From Micropterus salmoides (lineage: Eukaryota > Chordata > Actinopteri > Centrarchiformes > Centrarchidae): DNA of 64,000 nucleotides. Under the pieces are notes generated by a model. That model was not told where the DNA came from. It saw only the letters and a list, made by a program, of their open reading frames with translations, and made no database searches. Both the position numbers and the translations under genes were made by a program. Position 1 is the first letter of the stretch. The number at the start of each line of letters is the position of its first letter. Shown here piece by piece: positions 24,000 through 36,930 of this stretch. The stretch lies in contig NW_024040040.1 in assembly GCF_014851395.1 (NCBI RefSeq), positions 10,540,711 to 10,604,710 on the forward strand, read 5' to 3'.

Positions 24000-25935
24000 A
24001 AGCGAAGAATTAATATCTTCTAAGCTACTTCCCTGTTTAAATGCAGGATAAAAAACGGAGAATCCTAATGTGACAACCACTACATGCTTGTGCCAAAATG
24101 TATTTGCTGCAGAGATGTCTCCCTGGACAAACGTGAAATCCTAGAGTTGGTTGCCGTCTCTCCTGTCATGCTGCTTGTAAAAGAATTATTCACTCTTGTC
24201 TGTAGCTACACTTGTGACAAGACTGCAGTATCAGGCCAATGAAATTACAGCTGTCGTTAGCCGCGGCGGTCACACAAAATGAGAGGATTGAGTGAATCCT
24301 GTTGCTTTTTGTCAGGCTTTGTGTTGAAAATGGGCCAAGGTCAAATGGGGGAGCATTAAACATGTAGCAGATTAAGCCTGAAAAATAGCTTGTATGTCCA
24401 AACTGTTCATGTGAATTGGCAAATGTTCTTTTGGCTAGGAGGTAGAGCCGTGATAGTACCTGCAGCCAGCTAAGCTGTATGGATATCAGTAAGCTGCTTG
24501 TCTTTTTTTTTGGTCTTTCCATGTTCTTGCGAGGGAAATAAACATCAAATTATGAAGTGGCAGTAGCTTCAAAAAATTGGTTAAGAAGGCTGTTGTGTTT
24601 TGCCAAGGCCTCGTCTGTAATCTGGGGTGAGGTTTTCCAGGGTTTGCCTCGTCCACCACCTCACACCTTCCTGGCAGCTCAGCTTCACCAGGTGGTTTGA
24701 CTTTGCAGGCACTTTTCCACTTGAGGACTTAATGCAGACACACGGGCACAGCTGGAACCCATCAGGCCCATGGCTCAGCCACCTAGGCTTAAAACATAAC
24801 ACCAGCTCAATCAGCTGGTATGGGAGGCCTCCAATGGACAGGAAGCTAACACGAGTGTTTTTAACGTCGCTTCTGGATAGACGTCCACCGTTTTAATCAA
24901 AATGGGCCACACTGGAATTTATACTTCCTAAATATTATTGCCAGCGGTCTACACGGGACACGAGTAATTGAGTTTTGACAGATAAAGCGAAGACACTGGG
25001 CTTGTTGTATGTGAACTTATCTCCTAGTAGAATTGTAAATAAAAAATTGGATGTTTAATAACTGTTGTCAATTATTAACATTTTTGTATTGTACTGTACA
25101 TAAGTTATTTTTTGGTCTTCACCTGCTCTTGACAAAACAGTACTGCTGGCTGGTGTTGTATTAGATTGCATTATTTTTTAATGTGTTACAACTCTTGTAA
25201 CTTCAGAACAGTAGTGCCACCAAACGTTGTGTTTATAGGCAGCAAATCCTCCATTATTATTATTATGCCTGCTTGCTGGTCAGCTAAAATGTTACCAATG
25301 CAACCACATGCATTCATACAAACACGTAATCTGATATTGAGTCAGAGTCCATCACTATGGATTGCTCATCTTCTGATGTGTGAAAGATCAAGGTTTGTGC
25401 AGATGGTCTTCAGGTCATAGAGGCCAGTTGTCTGTCTCTCACTCTTTCACTGCCTTTCTGCAGCGTCACACCCACAAATGCAGGCTGGCTTAGCCTCTGG
25501 CTGACCTGACCATGGCATGTTGTCAGCTCATATAGCATGTGGCACTCATGGAAGCAAGTTTATTTTTTAATTCTACTGAAAAACAAATGCAATTTTCAAG
25601 TTAAAATAGTCCAGCCTCATCTGCATGTGTATCTTATTTTGGAAATGCACGTACCAATTTTTTTGCAGATATAAAATTTGAAAAAAGGAATGGCTTTTTC
25701 TGGGGAGGAGGTGTGAAGTAATACAGTCTGGTTTACAATTTGGGAGCCAAAGCCTGCTCCGAAGGTCTTTAAAGGTCTGTGAGGTCGCTGAAGGCTGAGT
25801 TGGGCTCAACAGAGAGACATCTGTCCAGGCCTGTAAGGATTTCACGCTTCTGGCCGTCCAGATGATTTAGGCCCTCCAGGACTACCTGCTGGGAGAGGCT
25901 CCCAGCGGGTTAACCTGACACAGATGGATCCCCAC
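24000..25935. other. non-coding, nothing firm recognised
   Basis: Intergenic DNA. A GC-balanced patch at 24600-24900 is open on both strands but shows no domain; it could be another constrained block. Confidence 0.6.
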
Positions 25936-26041
25936 GCCAGCGATGAACACACACATGGAGAAACACACACATGTGCATGCACACATGTGAGGGTAAAGAC
26001 TGACACACATATATATACTCAACCATACAACAGCTGAAAAT

Positions 26042-26068
26042 CACACACACACACACACACACACACAC
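26042..26068. repeat. (CA)n microsatellite
   Basis: About 13 CA units within a CA-rich stretch 25940-26110. Confidence 0.96.
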
Positions 26069-26589
26069 TGTAAATACAGACCTTTACACCAGAGGGACAA
26101 CACAGATGCACATTTTCCACAGACAGACAGACTGATGTATGTCATACCACACAGACATTACTGAGCTAGCACAAGTGGACAAGGAGAAGATTCAAACTTC
26201 TGAATGATGTAATGTGGACAGTATACCCGTCAAACTTGGATACAGTCTTTCAATTGCTTTTCAAAGCCAATATAAAAATCTGATTTGCTTAATCAGTCAT
26301 AAAGTGTCATAAAGTGAATTGCAGTTAAAGAATCGAGTCATTGCGTTTGAGTAAATGGAAGCTGATTACAACCAATCAGCACTTCAGTCACCGTCGTTCA
26401 ATTTCAGTATAATTTCACTTAGAAACATTTTGACAGCCCTTTCTTTCTATTTATCCTAAAGAGAATAATAAACAGTGTAGTCAGTGATAGTGACCTTTTT
26501 CAGAAATAAACCTAGGGTAAGCAATTTATTTCAGAAGCAATTTTTGTTATATTTCTTGTAATTCTCTTTGCGTCCCAACAGCAATCAAT

Positions 26590-27000
26590 AAATCAGCTAG
26601 CCTTTCTCTCTGTAAAGGTAAAAAAAACCTGCTTAATTAATGAGCTTTAGAAGTGCTGGGCAGCCTAGCTATTTACCCCTATTTCCAGTCTTTAGCATAT
26701 AGACTAAAAGCCGAGGGAATCAACTTGCCTGGCTCTGTGCAACAGGTAAAAAAAAAAACTCCCTACCAGCAAATTTAAAGCAAATTAATAAAAACATTGA
26801 ATCTTGTTTGTTGCAAGCTAGACTCACTGTTTCCCTGTTCCTAGTCTTTATGTTAAACTAAACTAACTGGCTGCTGTCTGTAGCTTCATATTTAGCATTT
26901 GGACACCAGAGTGTTACTGATGTTCTCATCTAGCGCATGGCAAAAAAAAATTCCCAAAATGTCTATTTTATATATTTCTTTTACACTTTAAAGTCTGTGC
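26590..27000. mobile_element. degraded copy of the GAAGCTAG/TTAGCTTAG MITE-like family
   Basis: Contains the family pieces GCCTGGCTCTGTGCAACAGG, CTACCAGCAAATTTAAAGC, TTCCCTGTTCCTAGTCTTTATG and CTGTAGCTTCATATTTAGCA in order, ending with the GATGTTCTCATCTAGC-type terminus. Divergence is high. Confidence 0.5.
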
Positions 27001-27324
27001 AAAAGAATCAAGTCTAACTTGGTGGTGTGGGAACCACTATAACCTGTAAAAAGTAATCAAAATCCTAAGTGGTGCTATTGTACAGGCTAGCTGGAGCCCA
27101 GGCTAACAATAGTTAAAAAATCACAGAGCCTTTATCTTTTTGTGATGTTTTCAAGATGATAGTGTTCTCAAACCTTCTCTGGGAAAGAAAAAAATATATA
27201 TAGATTTTCTTTTAACTAACCTAATACTGTAAAGCTGGGTATAAACCTCCCTGTGATGAGTGGCAGGGATCAGCAACATCTGGCCAGAACATCAGGAAAC
27301 CCCTGTCTTTCTCTCTAACACACT

Positions 27325-27346
27325 CACACACACACACACACACACA
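27325..27346. repeat. (CA)n microsatellite
   Basis: Eleven CA units. Confidence 0.95.
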
Positions 27347-27704
27347 TTAAGGCACACTGGTACTCAGACGTGCACTCCAGTGAGCGTGAGGCTCATGAAC
27401 ATCTGGCTTCCCAGACTTCCCCTACAGGGAATCAACTTTTTCTTGTTTTTAACCAACTGACTCTCATTTCATTTCTGGTTCTTCTCTACTTAGAGTCCGT
27501 ATAAATTATGTTGAAACTTAGTGTTGTCTTATTCAACTTTCCTTTACTCGTACGCTGCAACTAAGATTTCCAAGGTTTGCAAATGTACAGAAGTTATTTA
27601 GTGGATATATTCATTAATGTATCCTTCTCTTTTCCCCCTGTATTTCATAAATTGTGGCCTTTGAACTAATAGTCACAAAATCGTACCTATTCTTTATAGA
27701 TCCG

Positions 27705-27830
27705 TTATAGGGAGTGTTGGATAAGTTATTTAAACTGTAATCAATTACTCATTACACATTGAAAGATTATTGCAGTACTTTACTAAGTACTCAGAAGCAA
27801 AATAATATGTTACTTATGTTTTTTCTGCCA
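27705..27830. repeat. short MITE-like repeat (GGGAGTGTTGGATAAGTTATTT)
   Basis: Begins with GGGAGTGTTGGATAAGTTAT and continues with TACTCATTACACATTGAAAG, resembling a frequent fish MITE terminus with alternating TTAC blocks. Confidence 0.45.
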
Positions 27831-27834
27831 GGCT

Positions 27835-28690
27835 CTGTCAAAGGGTGCTAACACCAACTCCAAATCCTCCACACCCACACACGTTACATATTCTGTATGT
27901 AACACATGCAGAAAACAAGAGATTACTGAGCATCCAGCAGCTAGCTTAGCCTTGGTGACAGCACACAGCTCTCAAGAAGTGCAGTGCACGGTTACAAACT
28001 CTCCAACTCGAACAAACTAGGTGCCTGAAGACTTACCTGGATGTAGGATAACGTTAGTAAGCCATCTAGTCATAACCATTAAATAAGAACATCTTTTATG
28101 TTGCCAGGTTGTTGCTTGTGTTTATCTTGCTCCTACTTCACATGCTTTATTTCATAATGCAGACCCTTCCAATGGACAGTTTGACCTCTGACCTCCTGGA
28201 AAACCTCTGCAGGGCATCTGGACCTGAATGAATTTATTAACCACTTATTAACAGCATATACAGCAGCATACTTTTCTGCAGACTTAAATTATTGTAAGAG
28301 AACTTTGGCTTATAAACATGACTTACTAACTTTTGCTAATAGCTTATTAGAAAGTTGGAAAAGCATTTTCAAATGCCATCTTGATTAATAAATGAACATG
28401 ACTGCAGACTTGATTAGAAAAGGAGGAGTTTTTGACCCTTTCACAGTGACTTTATTTGTAACTTTAAATGCAGACTTGATACCCTTTAGTAATGACTTGA
28501 CAATAAACAGCCAGAGACATTTATCACAACCTGGCACCTCAACATTTGTTCTTATTAATGGGCTACAACTAATCTATAAAGCATTAGTAAATTATGCCTT
28601 ATTAGAATAGATTAAATCTATTAGTTAAAACTTATAAATGCTTAATAAAGGGTGCCTTATTTTTTTTTTAAATGGCACAGTGATTTATGT
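27835..28690. other. non-coding, nothing recognised
   Basis: AT-rich intergenic DNA. Confidence 0.65.
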
Positions 28691-28699
28691 TGTACTGTC

Positions 28700-29130
28700 T
28701 TCGAGACATACAACAAGAAAATATAAATTCAACCTAATAAACCAGCTGTTGGATACAAGGCAAAGCTCACAGCAGATCTCACAGCACCACAACCACATTC
28801 ACCTCCAATTACTCCCCTGTTTAATTCATCTGATTAATCCCATTTGGAGTCTGTGGGGCCTGTTTTGGTTTCTTTGTGAAGCAAGTGAGCCAAATAAGCA
28901 GTCGAAGCGAACTGCGACGCTGGTTTCCTCAGGGAGCTCCCTGCTTTTACCATCAGCCCACCAGGGGCCTGTTTCTACACACATTAGTGGTTAATTATTA
29001 TCAGCCCGCAGCCATAATCAGGGCGGTATCGACCTGTGGCTATATGTGTAGCAGTAATATTACTTAATGGAAAAACAATCAGCCGGCTTTTCCCATTGAG
29101 CAGTTTAAAGAGTTTGCATAGATAACAGTC
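28700..29130. promoter_or_regulatory. candidate conserved non-coding element with OTX-like and homeodomain sites
   Basis: Repeat-free block with balanced composition. It contains GATTAATCCC, a bicoid/OTX-type TAATCC site near 28831-28840, a GGTTAATTATTATCAG segment near 28988-29003, several TAAT cores and a TTTGCATA octamer-like site near 29114. OTX factors act in the midbrain-hindbrain network with engrailed. Plus-strand ORFs of 118 and 63 residues here carry no domain. Regulatory role is inferred. Confidence 0.42.
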
Positions 29131-29454
29131 GATTGATTAGAGAGAAAATAGGAAAGAGAATTTTTGTTTGTGTGGGTGTGTGTATGTAAAAGGGAACTAG
29201 TGGGTATTTGTTCTCTGCTTTATTTTGAAAAAAATAAACCCTCTTTAATATTTTAGTCATTTGAATAAAAAATTATAAAAATAAAAAAATCTATATAAAA
29301 GTTAAAAATCCACTAAAGTCCTAAGAAAATACTGAAAAATTCATTCATCATTTTTATATTTTACATCCTACATTTACTTCCTGTCAAACATACATATATA
29401 GAATGTGGTGATTTATGTGTTGAAGTATTCTGACCACTGTCAGTGCCTTACTTT

Positions 29455-29899
29455 AAAGATCCCCTTCACTCAAAAATGTTTATGTCCCCTTAAATATCAG
29501 ACCTGACTTGTGTCTGTGCAGTTTGTCACTACAGAGTTGTTTTCACGTTCTCCAACTGAAGGGGGAGATGTCTGTATACTTCCCTAAAATCTGAGATTCA
29601 AACGTAGCCCGGGCAAGCTAGATTTGGTATGTAACCAATTCTAAAGCCAACTGCTGTCCAGCAAATGCCACCCGCCAAGAAACCTGAAACCTCCAGCACA
29701 GAGCAGACTTGTTGGTAAAGAGAGCAAGAGTTTGCACCAGCGTAGTGAAAGTTTTGACAGCAAACATGATAGTGTGCAGTTTTGGGATGTAAACTGGACC
29801 CTGAAGCTTTCTACCATTATCTACAACGTAATAACAATGTGAACCCACTGTTACATTGTAGCAGGTATTACTGCCTGCTGCCCGTTACAAGCTAACTTT
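29455..29899. repeat. percomorph interspersed repeat, adjoining a LINE fragment
   Basis: Sequence such as CCAACTGAAGGGGGAGATGT, AACCAATTCTAAAGCCAACT and GTGCAGTTTTGGGATGTAAA is familiar to me from many percomorph loci. The 76-residue minus-strand ORF over it is chance. Family name not known. Confidence 0.45.
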
Positions 29900-30040
29900 T
29901 ACAGAGGCGCAATAGAAAGCATCCTGACTGGAAACATCACTTATTGGCATTGGATGTGCACGGCCCAGGACCAGAGGACTGATAAAAAAGGCTTACACAG
30001 AGCCCAAAGGATACTAAAGGACAGTACCCTTCCAGAATCT
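29900..30040 (+). pseudogene. LINE C-terminal fragment (Rex/RTE-like), decayed
   Basis: Plus-strand frame from 29900 reads YRGAIESILTGNITYWHWMC then TAQDQRTDKKGLHRAQRI, ending LPES before a stop. This follows the pattern YRxxIESxLTxxIxxWxxxxTxQDxxxLxRxxxxAxxI of fish LINE C-termini. It is only 47 codons, without start or RT core. Confidence 0.62.
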
Positions 30041-30281
30041 AGTTTATAGTTTGCTTCTGTTTAATTTGACTGTTTACGTATACTGTATATCGTCTGCTAT
30101 GTAGCAGAAGAGAGTTACAAACCACATTTTAAACTTACTGCCCTGTTGTAATGTGACCATTAAACCTACCTTGTACACCATTCTGATATGTCTGCCAGTC
30201 ACAGACTCCTCATCTGAGTCTGTGTCTGACTGAGGTTCTGTAGAGCTTTCCAGCAGGTATAACTAGTGATTCACATATATC

Positions 30282-30302
30282 TATATATATATATATATAT
30301 AT
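30282..30302. repeat. (TA)n tract
   Basis: About ten TA units. Confidence 0.93.
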
Positions 30303-30879
30303 CACAAGTGATGGATGTTATTATTATGTTCTGGAGTATTCGAAATTTAAGTGTGTACATTTACCGACTTATTCCAACTGAATAATAACTGAAATATAGT
30401 GTATTTTTTAAATCCACTTTCTACATAACAAGACGGCCCTGCCTGCCTTTCTCCACAGATCTGTGGCTCAGTCAGAAGTGAAACTCCAAAGAAGACAAAA
30501 TGTGGCCTGACTTAACACTATAATGAAAAACTGTGGCTTTTCACATCTGTCTTCAAATAAAGCTCTAACCAAGAAAAGATCTTTGCAGGAAAAGAAAACA
30601 AATGCGAAATGTGGCTTCAAATGTAGCCTTGCATGCTATATTTTTCATTCATTTCATATTTTGTGAAATAAGGACAAAGTTTCCACGAATTCGCTGAAAA
30701 CATGTAACCGACTGATAGAGGATGTGACTGGGCTGCTCCTCACATGTCATGTGTCATGTTGTTATTTCACAAATATAAGTACACAATAGAGAAAAGTACA
30801 GATCTTTTGTACCCCATTAATCATCTCAGTTCCTTTCGGAGTAATTTCCTGACCCTTTGGTAGGGGGGCTAAAATACCC

Positions 30880-31540
30880 AACATGTCCTCATACAGAAAC
30901 AACAATAGGTCGGTAGTTGAGGCCTCCAAAACTACCTATATGAGTTTTTTTAATGACTCCCAAAACAACATATCTGAATGTTTTCTCCAAAACGACATAT
31001 TTGAGCGTTCTGTTCCCCATTGCAACACAAAGAATTTAACCCTACCTGCAAGCAGCTGTAAGGGTAACCAGTCAACATGCATACAGTCACAGTTAAGGCA
31101 CTCACCCCTTTGATGGTTAGGGTTAGGGTAAAGGGCTTCGGGGGACAGTCAATGCCTTAAACAGTAACATAGTTAGCTAGTGCTAACAGTAACGTTAGCT
31201 AACACTGATGCTAACAGTATCTAATGTTACAAAAATGCTAAGGCTACATGAAACGCTACAAAACACTAATAATAATACAAAAAACAAAAACTGATTCTGG
31301 GTTTTTGTTTCACATGGGAACCGATCCCCGGTCTCCTGGGTAAAGGCCACCTAAATAACTAACCATTCACCCTACCCACCACCTACAAAATAAGATTTTT
31401 GTGGTTATTTATATCCCACACCTGGTGTTTTTTCACATGCACTTCATCAAACGGCTGCAAGAGGCTGCTCATAATGTAAAATTTGGTTGTTTTAAGCCCT
31501 TTAACTAATGACCTATGTTGTCGTTTTCTGGGTGAAAATG
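30880..31540. mobile_element. diverged MITE-like element related to the one at 16038-16584
   Basis: The left end (ACAGAAACAACAATAGGTCG from about 30892) is complementary to the right end (reverse reading of about 31485-31535, CAGAAAACGACAACATAGGT), with further matching through the following 25 bp. Inside, GTTTCACATGGGAACCGATC (about 31308) and CTCCTGGGTAAAGG parallel the interior of the 16038 element. It also holds GGTTAGGGTTAGGG (31115-31128). No target duplication was identified. Ends are approximate. Confidence 0.6.
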
Positions 31541-31877
31541 GACTGAAAATACCTCAATAATGCACGGATGCATCAGTATTAACAATCTAACAGTGTCATA
31601 TAAAGTAATCTGACACTGACGGCATGTATTTCCGCAGAATGACTACTTCTGATAGTTTAAGGACATTTTGCTGATAACACTTGGGCACTTTTACGTGCAG
31701 AACATTTTCTTGTAATGGAGTGTTTTTATATTGTTGTGTTGATACTTTTACTTTGGTAAAGGACCTGAGCACTGTACCAATGAACTTGACTTGGCTTGAT
31801 TGTGAATACAAGCCACTCACACGCATACAAAAACCAACACAGACATGCTTACAGGTATTATATAAATATATATATGC

Positions 31878-31885
<8 letters not shown>

Positions 31886-31912
<27 letters not shown>
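31886..31912. repeat. (TA)n tract
   Basis: About 13 TA units preceded by a short GT run (31877-31886). Confidence 0.93.
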
Positions 31913-34487
31913 GCTATATACAGCATCACATTGCTCTGAGGTCTGTATTTTTGAATTCCTGTGGAGAAAAGCACATGTACACATGTATACAACCTCTAAA
32001 TTCCCATCCACCAACCAAAAATGGCTGGCATTTTTGAAACGCTGACATTTACATTTTTCTTTGATGGTTCTTGACCACACTCTTGTCATAACACTGGGGT
32101 AAAGTTCTTTTGCTGGCTCTGCAGTTAGCTATTAAAAAGCCTCTGAGTATTGTTGTCATTCCTTACTGAGACCACTGGCTAATGCTAACGGCGGGCCAGC
32201 CTCTTTCTTACTCAGTGGCTGGTGGCGATGAACAATTTAACAGTCAATTCCTAACATAAACTAAAGTAATAACTTCTTTCTTGTGGCATTTGATGTGACT
32301 TTTATAACTTGCAACGATCACAAAAAAAGATTCTTTATTGATCTGTTTGTTCTTTTGCCCTGGCAGTTTGAGTGTTGCTCCGGGCACTTCCGCAAATGTT
32401 TTGGGTCCCAACGTGAAAAAAGAAACCTTTCTCTTTTTAAAAATCAGGCTTTTTTCCCCTTCTGAAGTGCAATTTTTGGCTCAGTGCATCTGGTTTCTAG
32501 CGTATTATAGCGTTGCAGGAGGTCATCCACGCACTGACACAAATCTGATCCCTGACCAGCTGTTAGAGATGGCTCATCTTCTGTCGACAAACATCTGCGG
32601 TTCATCTCCACAGTCTGACGGGGAAAACAGGACTTCAGCTCCCTTATGCTCCTCTCTTTTCTCCCCTTTCGCTCATTCCCGGTTTGTTTTCGCCTCGCGA
32701 CCATCTGCTCTTGATGATTTCTGGAATACTGAGTTCAACACACAGAAGCAGGCGGAGGCAAAAAGAAAACAAATTCAGTTAATGTTTAAAGTACTTCTAG
32801 TTATTGTTTGGCGGCGTTTATTTCAAGCAATCAAAATTGTGGAAAGAATAACTGTGAACATGTGAACTAGAATAACTGTGTGGACATTATGTTCGTGGGG
32901 ACGTCTTTCACATGAACACGTCTTCCACATTGCATGCCTGAACTTTCACCTCTTTGATTTGTCACAGCCAACGTGCAGGTGTCCAGCCTCACACCTGCTT
33001 GCAAGAGGTGGAGACAGAAAGAAGCACAACAAACAACACCTGCACAAAATACATATAAATGGTTGTCAGACCGAAACACTGGAGGCTGTTTGATCATTTC
33101 ATCTGGTTGAAAGCATCAAACTAGTTGTGATTCATAACCACAGCAAAGAAACATTAAACATTTGGCTCACTATTTGAGCAGTTGTGATTAACATTCCCAT
33201 ATTACATGAACACTATCAACATCTGAGATGAACAATCACCACAATCCAAAACAAAGAAACCTTTTTGCAGCAGACACCAATATCAAAAATGTTTTTACGT
33301 TTTTGAATTAATTTTGAAAAGACACAACAGAAGTAATCATTTTTGATAAGGATTGCTTCCCAGACAGTCTGTAAGGTTAATCCTCAATAACTTTTTATCA
33401 GTTGTCACCAGACTTGTGACAGGACAGTGCAGAATAAAGCTGACTCATGTTCCACAGGTGTTATTTATACCTATGATCTGATTGTGAAGCCTGGCACTGT
33501 GCCCAACTTGAAAGTAACTCATAAGTTGAGCTAAGGTACCGTTTCAAAAGTGCATGCAAAATGGCCAAAAGAGATTTTCAGACAGCTTTCTCTTTTTTCC
33601 CCCCATCAAACTTTATTTTCATCTGGACCTCCCTACTTTAAACACACAACTTCCTTTTGTATTTTTAATTATGTAAAATGACACAATGAGCTATTAGATA
33701 GTAAGTGATTGTAATCCAGTACACCTTTTGTTAAATTCAGCAAATATTTCCTCACGGTTTTCTAGCTCTCCTTTTTGTGTGTGCTCTAAAAAAAATTGAC
33801 TACCTTTTGTTAGTATCTTGCAAAAAAAAATAAAAAATTCATAAACAGCTTTATTTTCACCTGGGCCTTTTAAAATAAAATCATGCAATGCATGCCAATA
33901 AGATCTTCTGACTTGTATTTGCCCACTGTTAAAACCCTCCTTTCTATTTAGGCTATTTATTCCATGTATAATCATACTTACATTGAATATATGTTATTAT
34001 ATAATTATAAAAATACATACAGATTTAGGTACACAAATTAAATATGTTGTTTTGGATATTTTGTGAACATTTAACATGTATGTGTGATGAGTGTTAATAC
34101 TCAAAAGCAATTTAACACAAAACAACGCAGTCTGGACAATATCTAGATTCTCCCGTTGTAGGCCCAAATTCAGATATTTTTTTGACATACATGGATAAAG
34201 ATAGAACTGTGTTATGCCACTAACTTATATGCATGTCTCAGAATGTTTTATCTACAGATTAACAGATGAAACACACAGTTCTTTTTTTATCACGGAAAAG
34301 TACAAATAAATATGATTTGACAACTTGTGCATATTGCCACCGTGCACAATCGCCCTACTACAATAACATCACACATTTACGAAATCATTACTGTAAAGAA
34401 AAATAATGAGCACACACACGTACATGACAGCAAAGCAAAATCATGAAGATGAAACACATGCACACAGAGACTGACGTCAAACACATA

Positions 34488-34513
34488 CACAGACAGACAG
34501 ACAGACAGACACA
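34488..34513. repeat. (CAGA)n microsatellite
   Basis: About five to six CAGA units. Confidence 0.9.
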
Positions 34514-34718
34514 GAGTTATGATTTAGTTTAGATGGTATGTCACAGACCACACATTGCGCCGGCTGTGTGTTAAAACAGTTATTCACGGTCTCGCATTCT
34601 GCTGCCCAGATCCAGAGATGAGTTGCCCTGGTAACCTCAACTTCTGGCCTTTGTGCATGCAATATGTCTTTGAGAGTACATATGTTTTAAAAAATTTAAA
34701 TGGATCTAAAAAAAATTG

Positions 34719-34738
34719 TGTTTTTTTTTTTTTTTTTT
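34719..34738. repeat. poly(T) run
   Basis: About 20 T after GTG; on the minus strand a poly(A), possibly an old retroposon tail, though no flanking element is recognised. Confidence 0.9.
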
Positions 34739-35379
34739 ACCTTAAACCTGTATTGAAAGTGTGGTCAGATTTTTATAAATCTCTAATTGTAATAGTGACA
34801 TTTTTATGTTTACTGTACATGAACTAACCTAATTGTCAACAAAAGTAATTGCTCTTGATTGCAGCAAATTGGATTCACTGTCAGAGGTGGAGCAGCCAGA
34901 CTCACCGAATATGGGAAGCTTTACTGTCTTTTGTCAAGTGAGGCTTCATAAATAACTTAGACTTCCTCCTCTGGATTCCTGCCAGTGGCTCTTTACTATA
35001 AACTACACAAGCCCCTCAGCTCTCTCTGAGCAGCCGACTGCAAAACGGACTGCCAGCTCTTGACCCCCGTCAGAGTTCAGAGACATATTTGAGCTAATAT
35101 TTCTGTATGGAAAAGCTACAGCAATCGGTACCCTGCCTTAGCTAGCACCTCCAGCTTGTGATATAGCTCTCTAACACGCTCTTAGCTATTTACTGGGAAG
35201 GTTGCATTTCACATGTTTAAGGACATCTAGTTATTGTTCCTTTTTATGTTTGAATGGATTTATTGTAAGTTGCTTTGGACTGAATCATCCAAAATGGAAG
35301 CTCGTCACTTGGAAAGTGGGAGCTACTATAGTTAGTCAAATTTGCTAAAGTAATTTGTTCCTATTATTTCAACATTTGC

Positions 35380-35720
35380 TGAGCTATAAAGCCAAAAAGA
35401 CTTTTCCCCATAGACCCCCATTGTACATTGTGAAAGAAGTGGCTGTAAATTTGTGGATGCTTTTTTTCACAACCCTCACAAAATGAATCTCTTCACAATG
35501 AGAATTTTATCCATTTGGTCCAAAAACATTTGGAAAGTGTTGAAGAGTTGCAAGATTAAATCATTTTATCCCCATTCAAGTTAGAGGAGGGCTAAACCAG
35601 GAGTTTAACTTTTGTGGCTTCATGTGCCACCGAGGAACTTCTATAGGAATGAACATCACAATCATCTCACATTATTGAAGGGGCGGGGGATTAGTCACAA
35701 CTCACAGCATTGGGTAGTAG
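35380..35720. repeat. probable percomorph interspersed repeat
   Basis: Pieces such as CTTTTCCCCATAGACCCCCA, CAAGTTAGAGGAGGGCTAAA and CTTCATGTGCCACCGAGGAA resemble a frequent fish repeat. No coding capacity. Confidence 0.4.
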
Positions 35721-36199
35721 GAAGGGCCGATACCAAACTTTTTAAAATTTGATTTTAGACCAATACAATTTTAAATATAAAACAAGAAATTCCCTGTGCA
35801 CAGCAAGAACAATCAGGTGCTGGTAGATAGTAGGATGAGGCTATGAAAAATCAAAAACAAGCTACTGTTCACAATTTTAAATATATCAATACTGAAAGTT
35901 TCTTAAATGGGGATGTGATTTTTTAAAATAATGGTCATTTTTAGAAAAAAAAAGATCATTGCACTTCACTTTAAGTTGACACACACCAGCCATTAATAAC
36001 AAATTTATTACAAAAGCAAGAGTACAATTAATTAATAGTGTGCTCAAATCTCACATAAGTGTAAAAAGCCTTGTCCGGTATTTAACAGAAGTATTTATTA
36101 AATAATAATAATAGAATAACTTAATAATAATAAAATTATTATGAATAAAATTGCACTTTAAAGATTTCTTAATCTTCTTAAACAGACTTTCTTGTCACA

Positions 36200-36930
36200 A
36201 ATAGTGTATCTTGCCACATTTTTATTGACAGGTATACGTTTCCTTTCGGCCATTGTCTCACAAGTTTGATGTGGAAGTGTGCGACTTATGCGGCAACATC
36301 CACCGCTGACTGCCAACACGCAGGTGCCAAAAACTGCAGTTCCGCCAGTGGCGACTTGTGGCTGGCGAGTCCACAGATCTCCATGTTAAAATGCTCAACT
36401 TAACAGCAGATATAAACATGTTTATAGCCAAGTTGAAAAATGATTTTGGTCTCGATAGCTACCCCCTTCACGACAACTTTACGGGGGGTACATTTCTATG
36501 CAACTCACCCGTTTAAATTATATTATATATTATAATATAAATTATATATTATATTTATATATATTAAAAATTAAGGATGTAGCCACTTTGAGTGACAGGT
36601 GGGTACCCTCTCAGGTGGCTTACCGCTAGGTGATTTGGCAGCCAGACTTCATTACACCTGCCTCAGGTTCAGCACTTAGCCCATTTTTGTATTCGCCAGA
36701 GCCAGGCACTGCCAGGATGCATGTCATTTGGATGCGTTCGTGTCTACACTGCAGTGTCAGCTGCTTGACACTGCTTTTCGTTTTGTTTTCGTTCTCATTG
36801 TTTCATCTGTATACATATGTGATTCGGACATTTTCTTTCGATTCTATTTTTTTGACACTTTGGAATAAAGATAAAATACATTCTTTTAAAAGACTGTGTG
36901 GCTGCATGCTTGGTTCTCATGTCACATAAG
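36200..36930. repeat. percomorph interspersed repeat, about 0.7 kb
   Basis: Includes AAAATGATTTTGGTCTCGAT, CCCCTTCACGACAACTTTAC, GTTTTGTTTTCGTTCTCATT and TTTTTTTGACACTTTGGAAT, an order I associate with a common percomorph repeat. An AT-only palindromic stretch lies at about 36517-36565. The 99-residue ORF at its end is chance. Confidence 0.55.

Larger units (their letters stand above)
31945..35375. other. non-coding, nothing firm recognised
   Basis: Intergenic DNA. The 175-residue plus-strand ORF (32338-32865) is the longest non-en1 plus ORF but has no domain, no splice-bounded homology that I can see, and an overlapping open minus frame, so I do not call it a gene. Confidence 0.6.

Noticed and set aside
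31115..31130. Interstitial telomere
   Set aside because: Only two to three TTAGGG-like units, inside a MITE-like element.
32338..32865. 175-codon plus-strand ORF as a gene
   Set aside because: No domain or family resemblance; kept only as a low-interest check.
36630..36930. Solo LTR of a gypsy-type retroelement
   Set aside because: The AATAAA and GTGTGGCTGC context looked LTR-like, but no TG...CA ends, primer-binding site or second copy could be found; the stretch fits a known percomorph repeat better.
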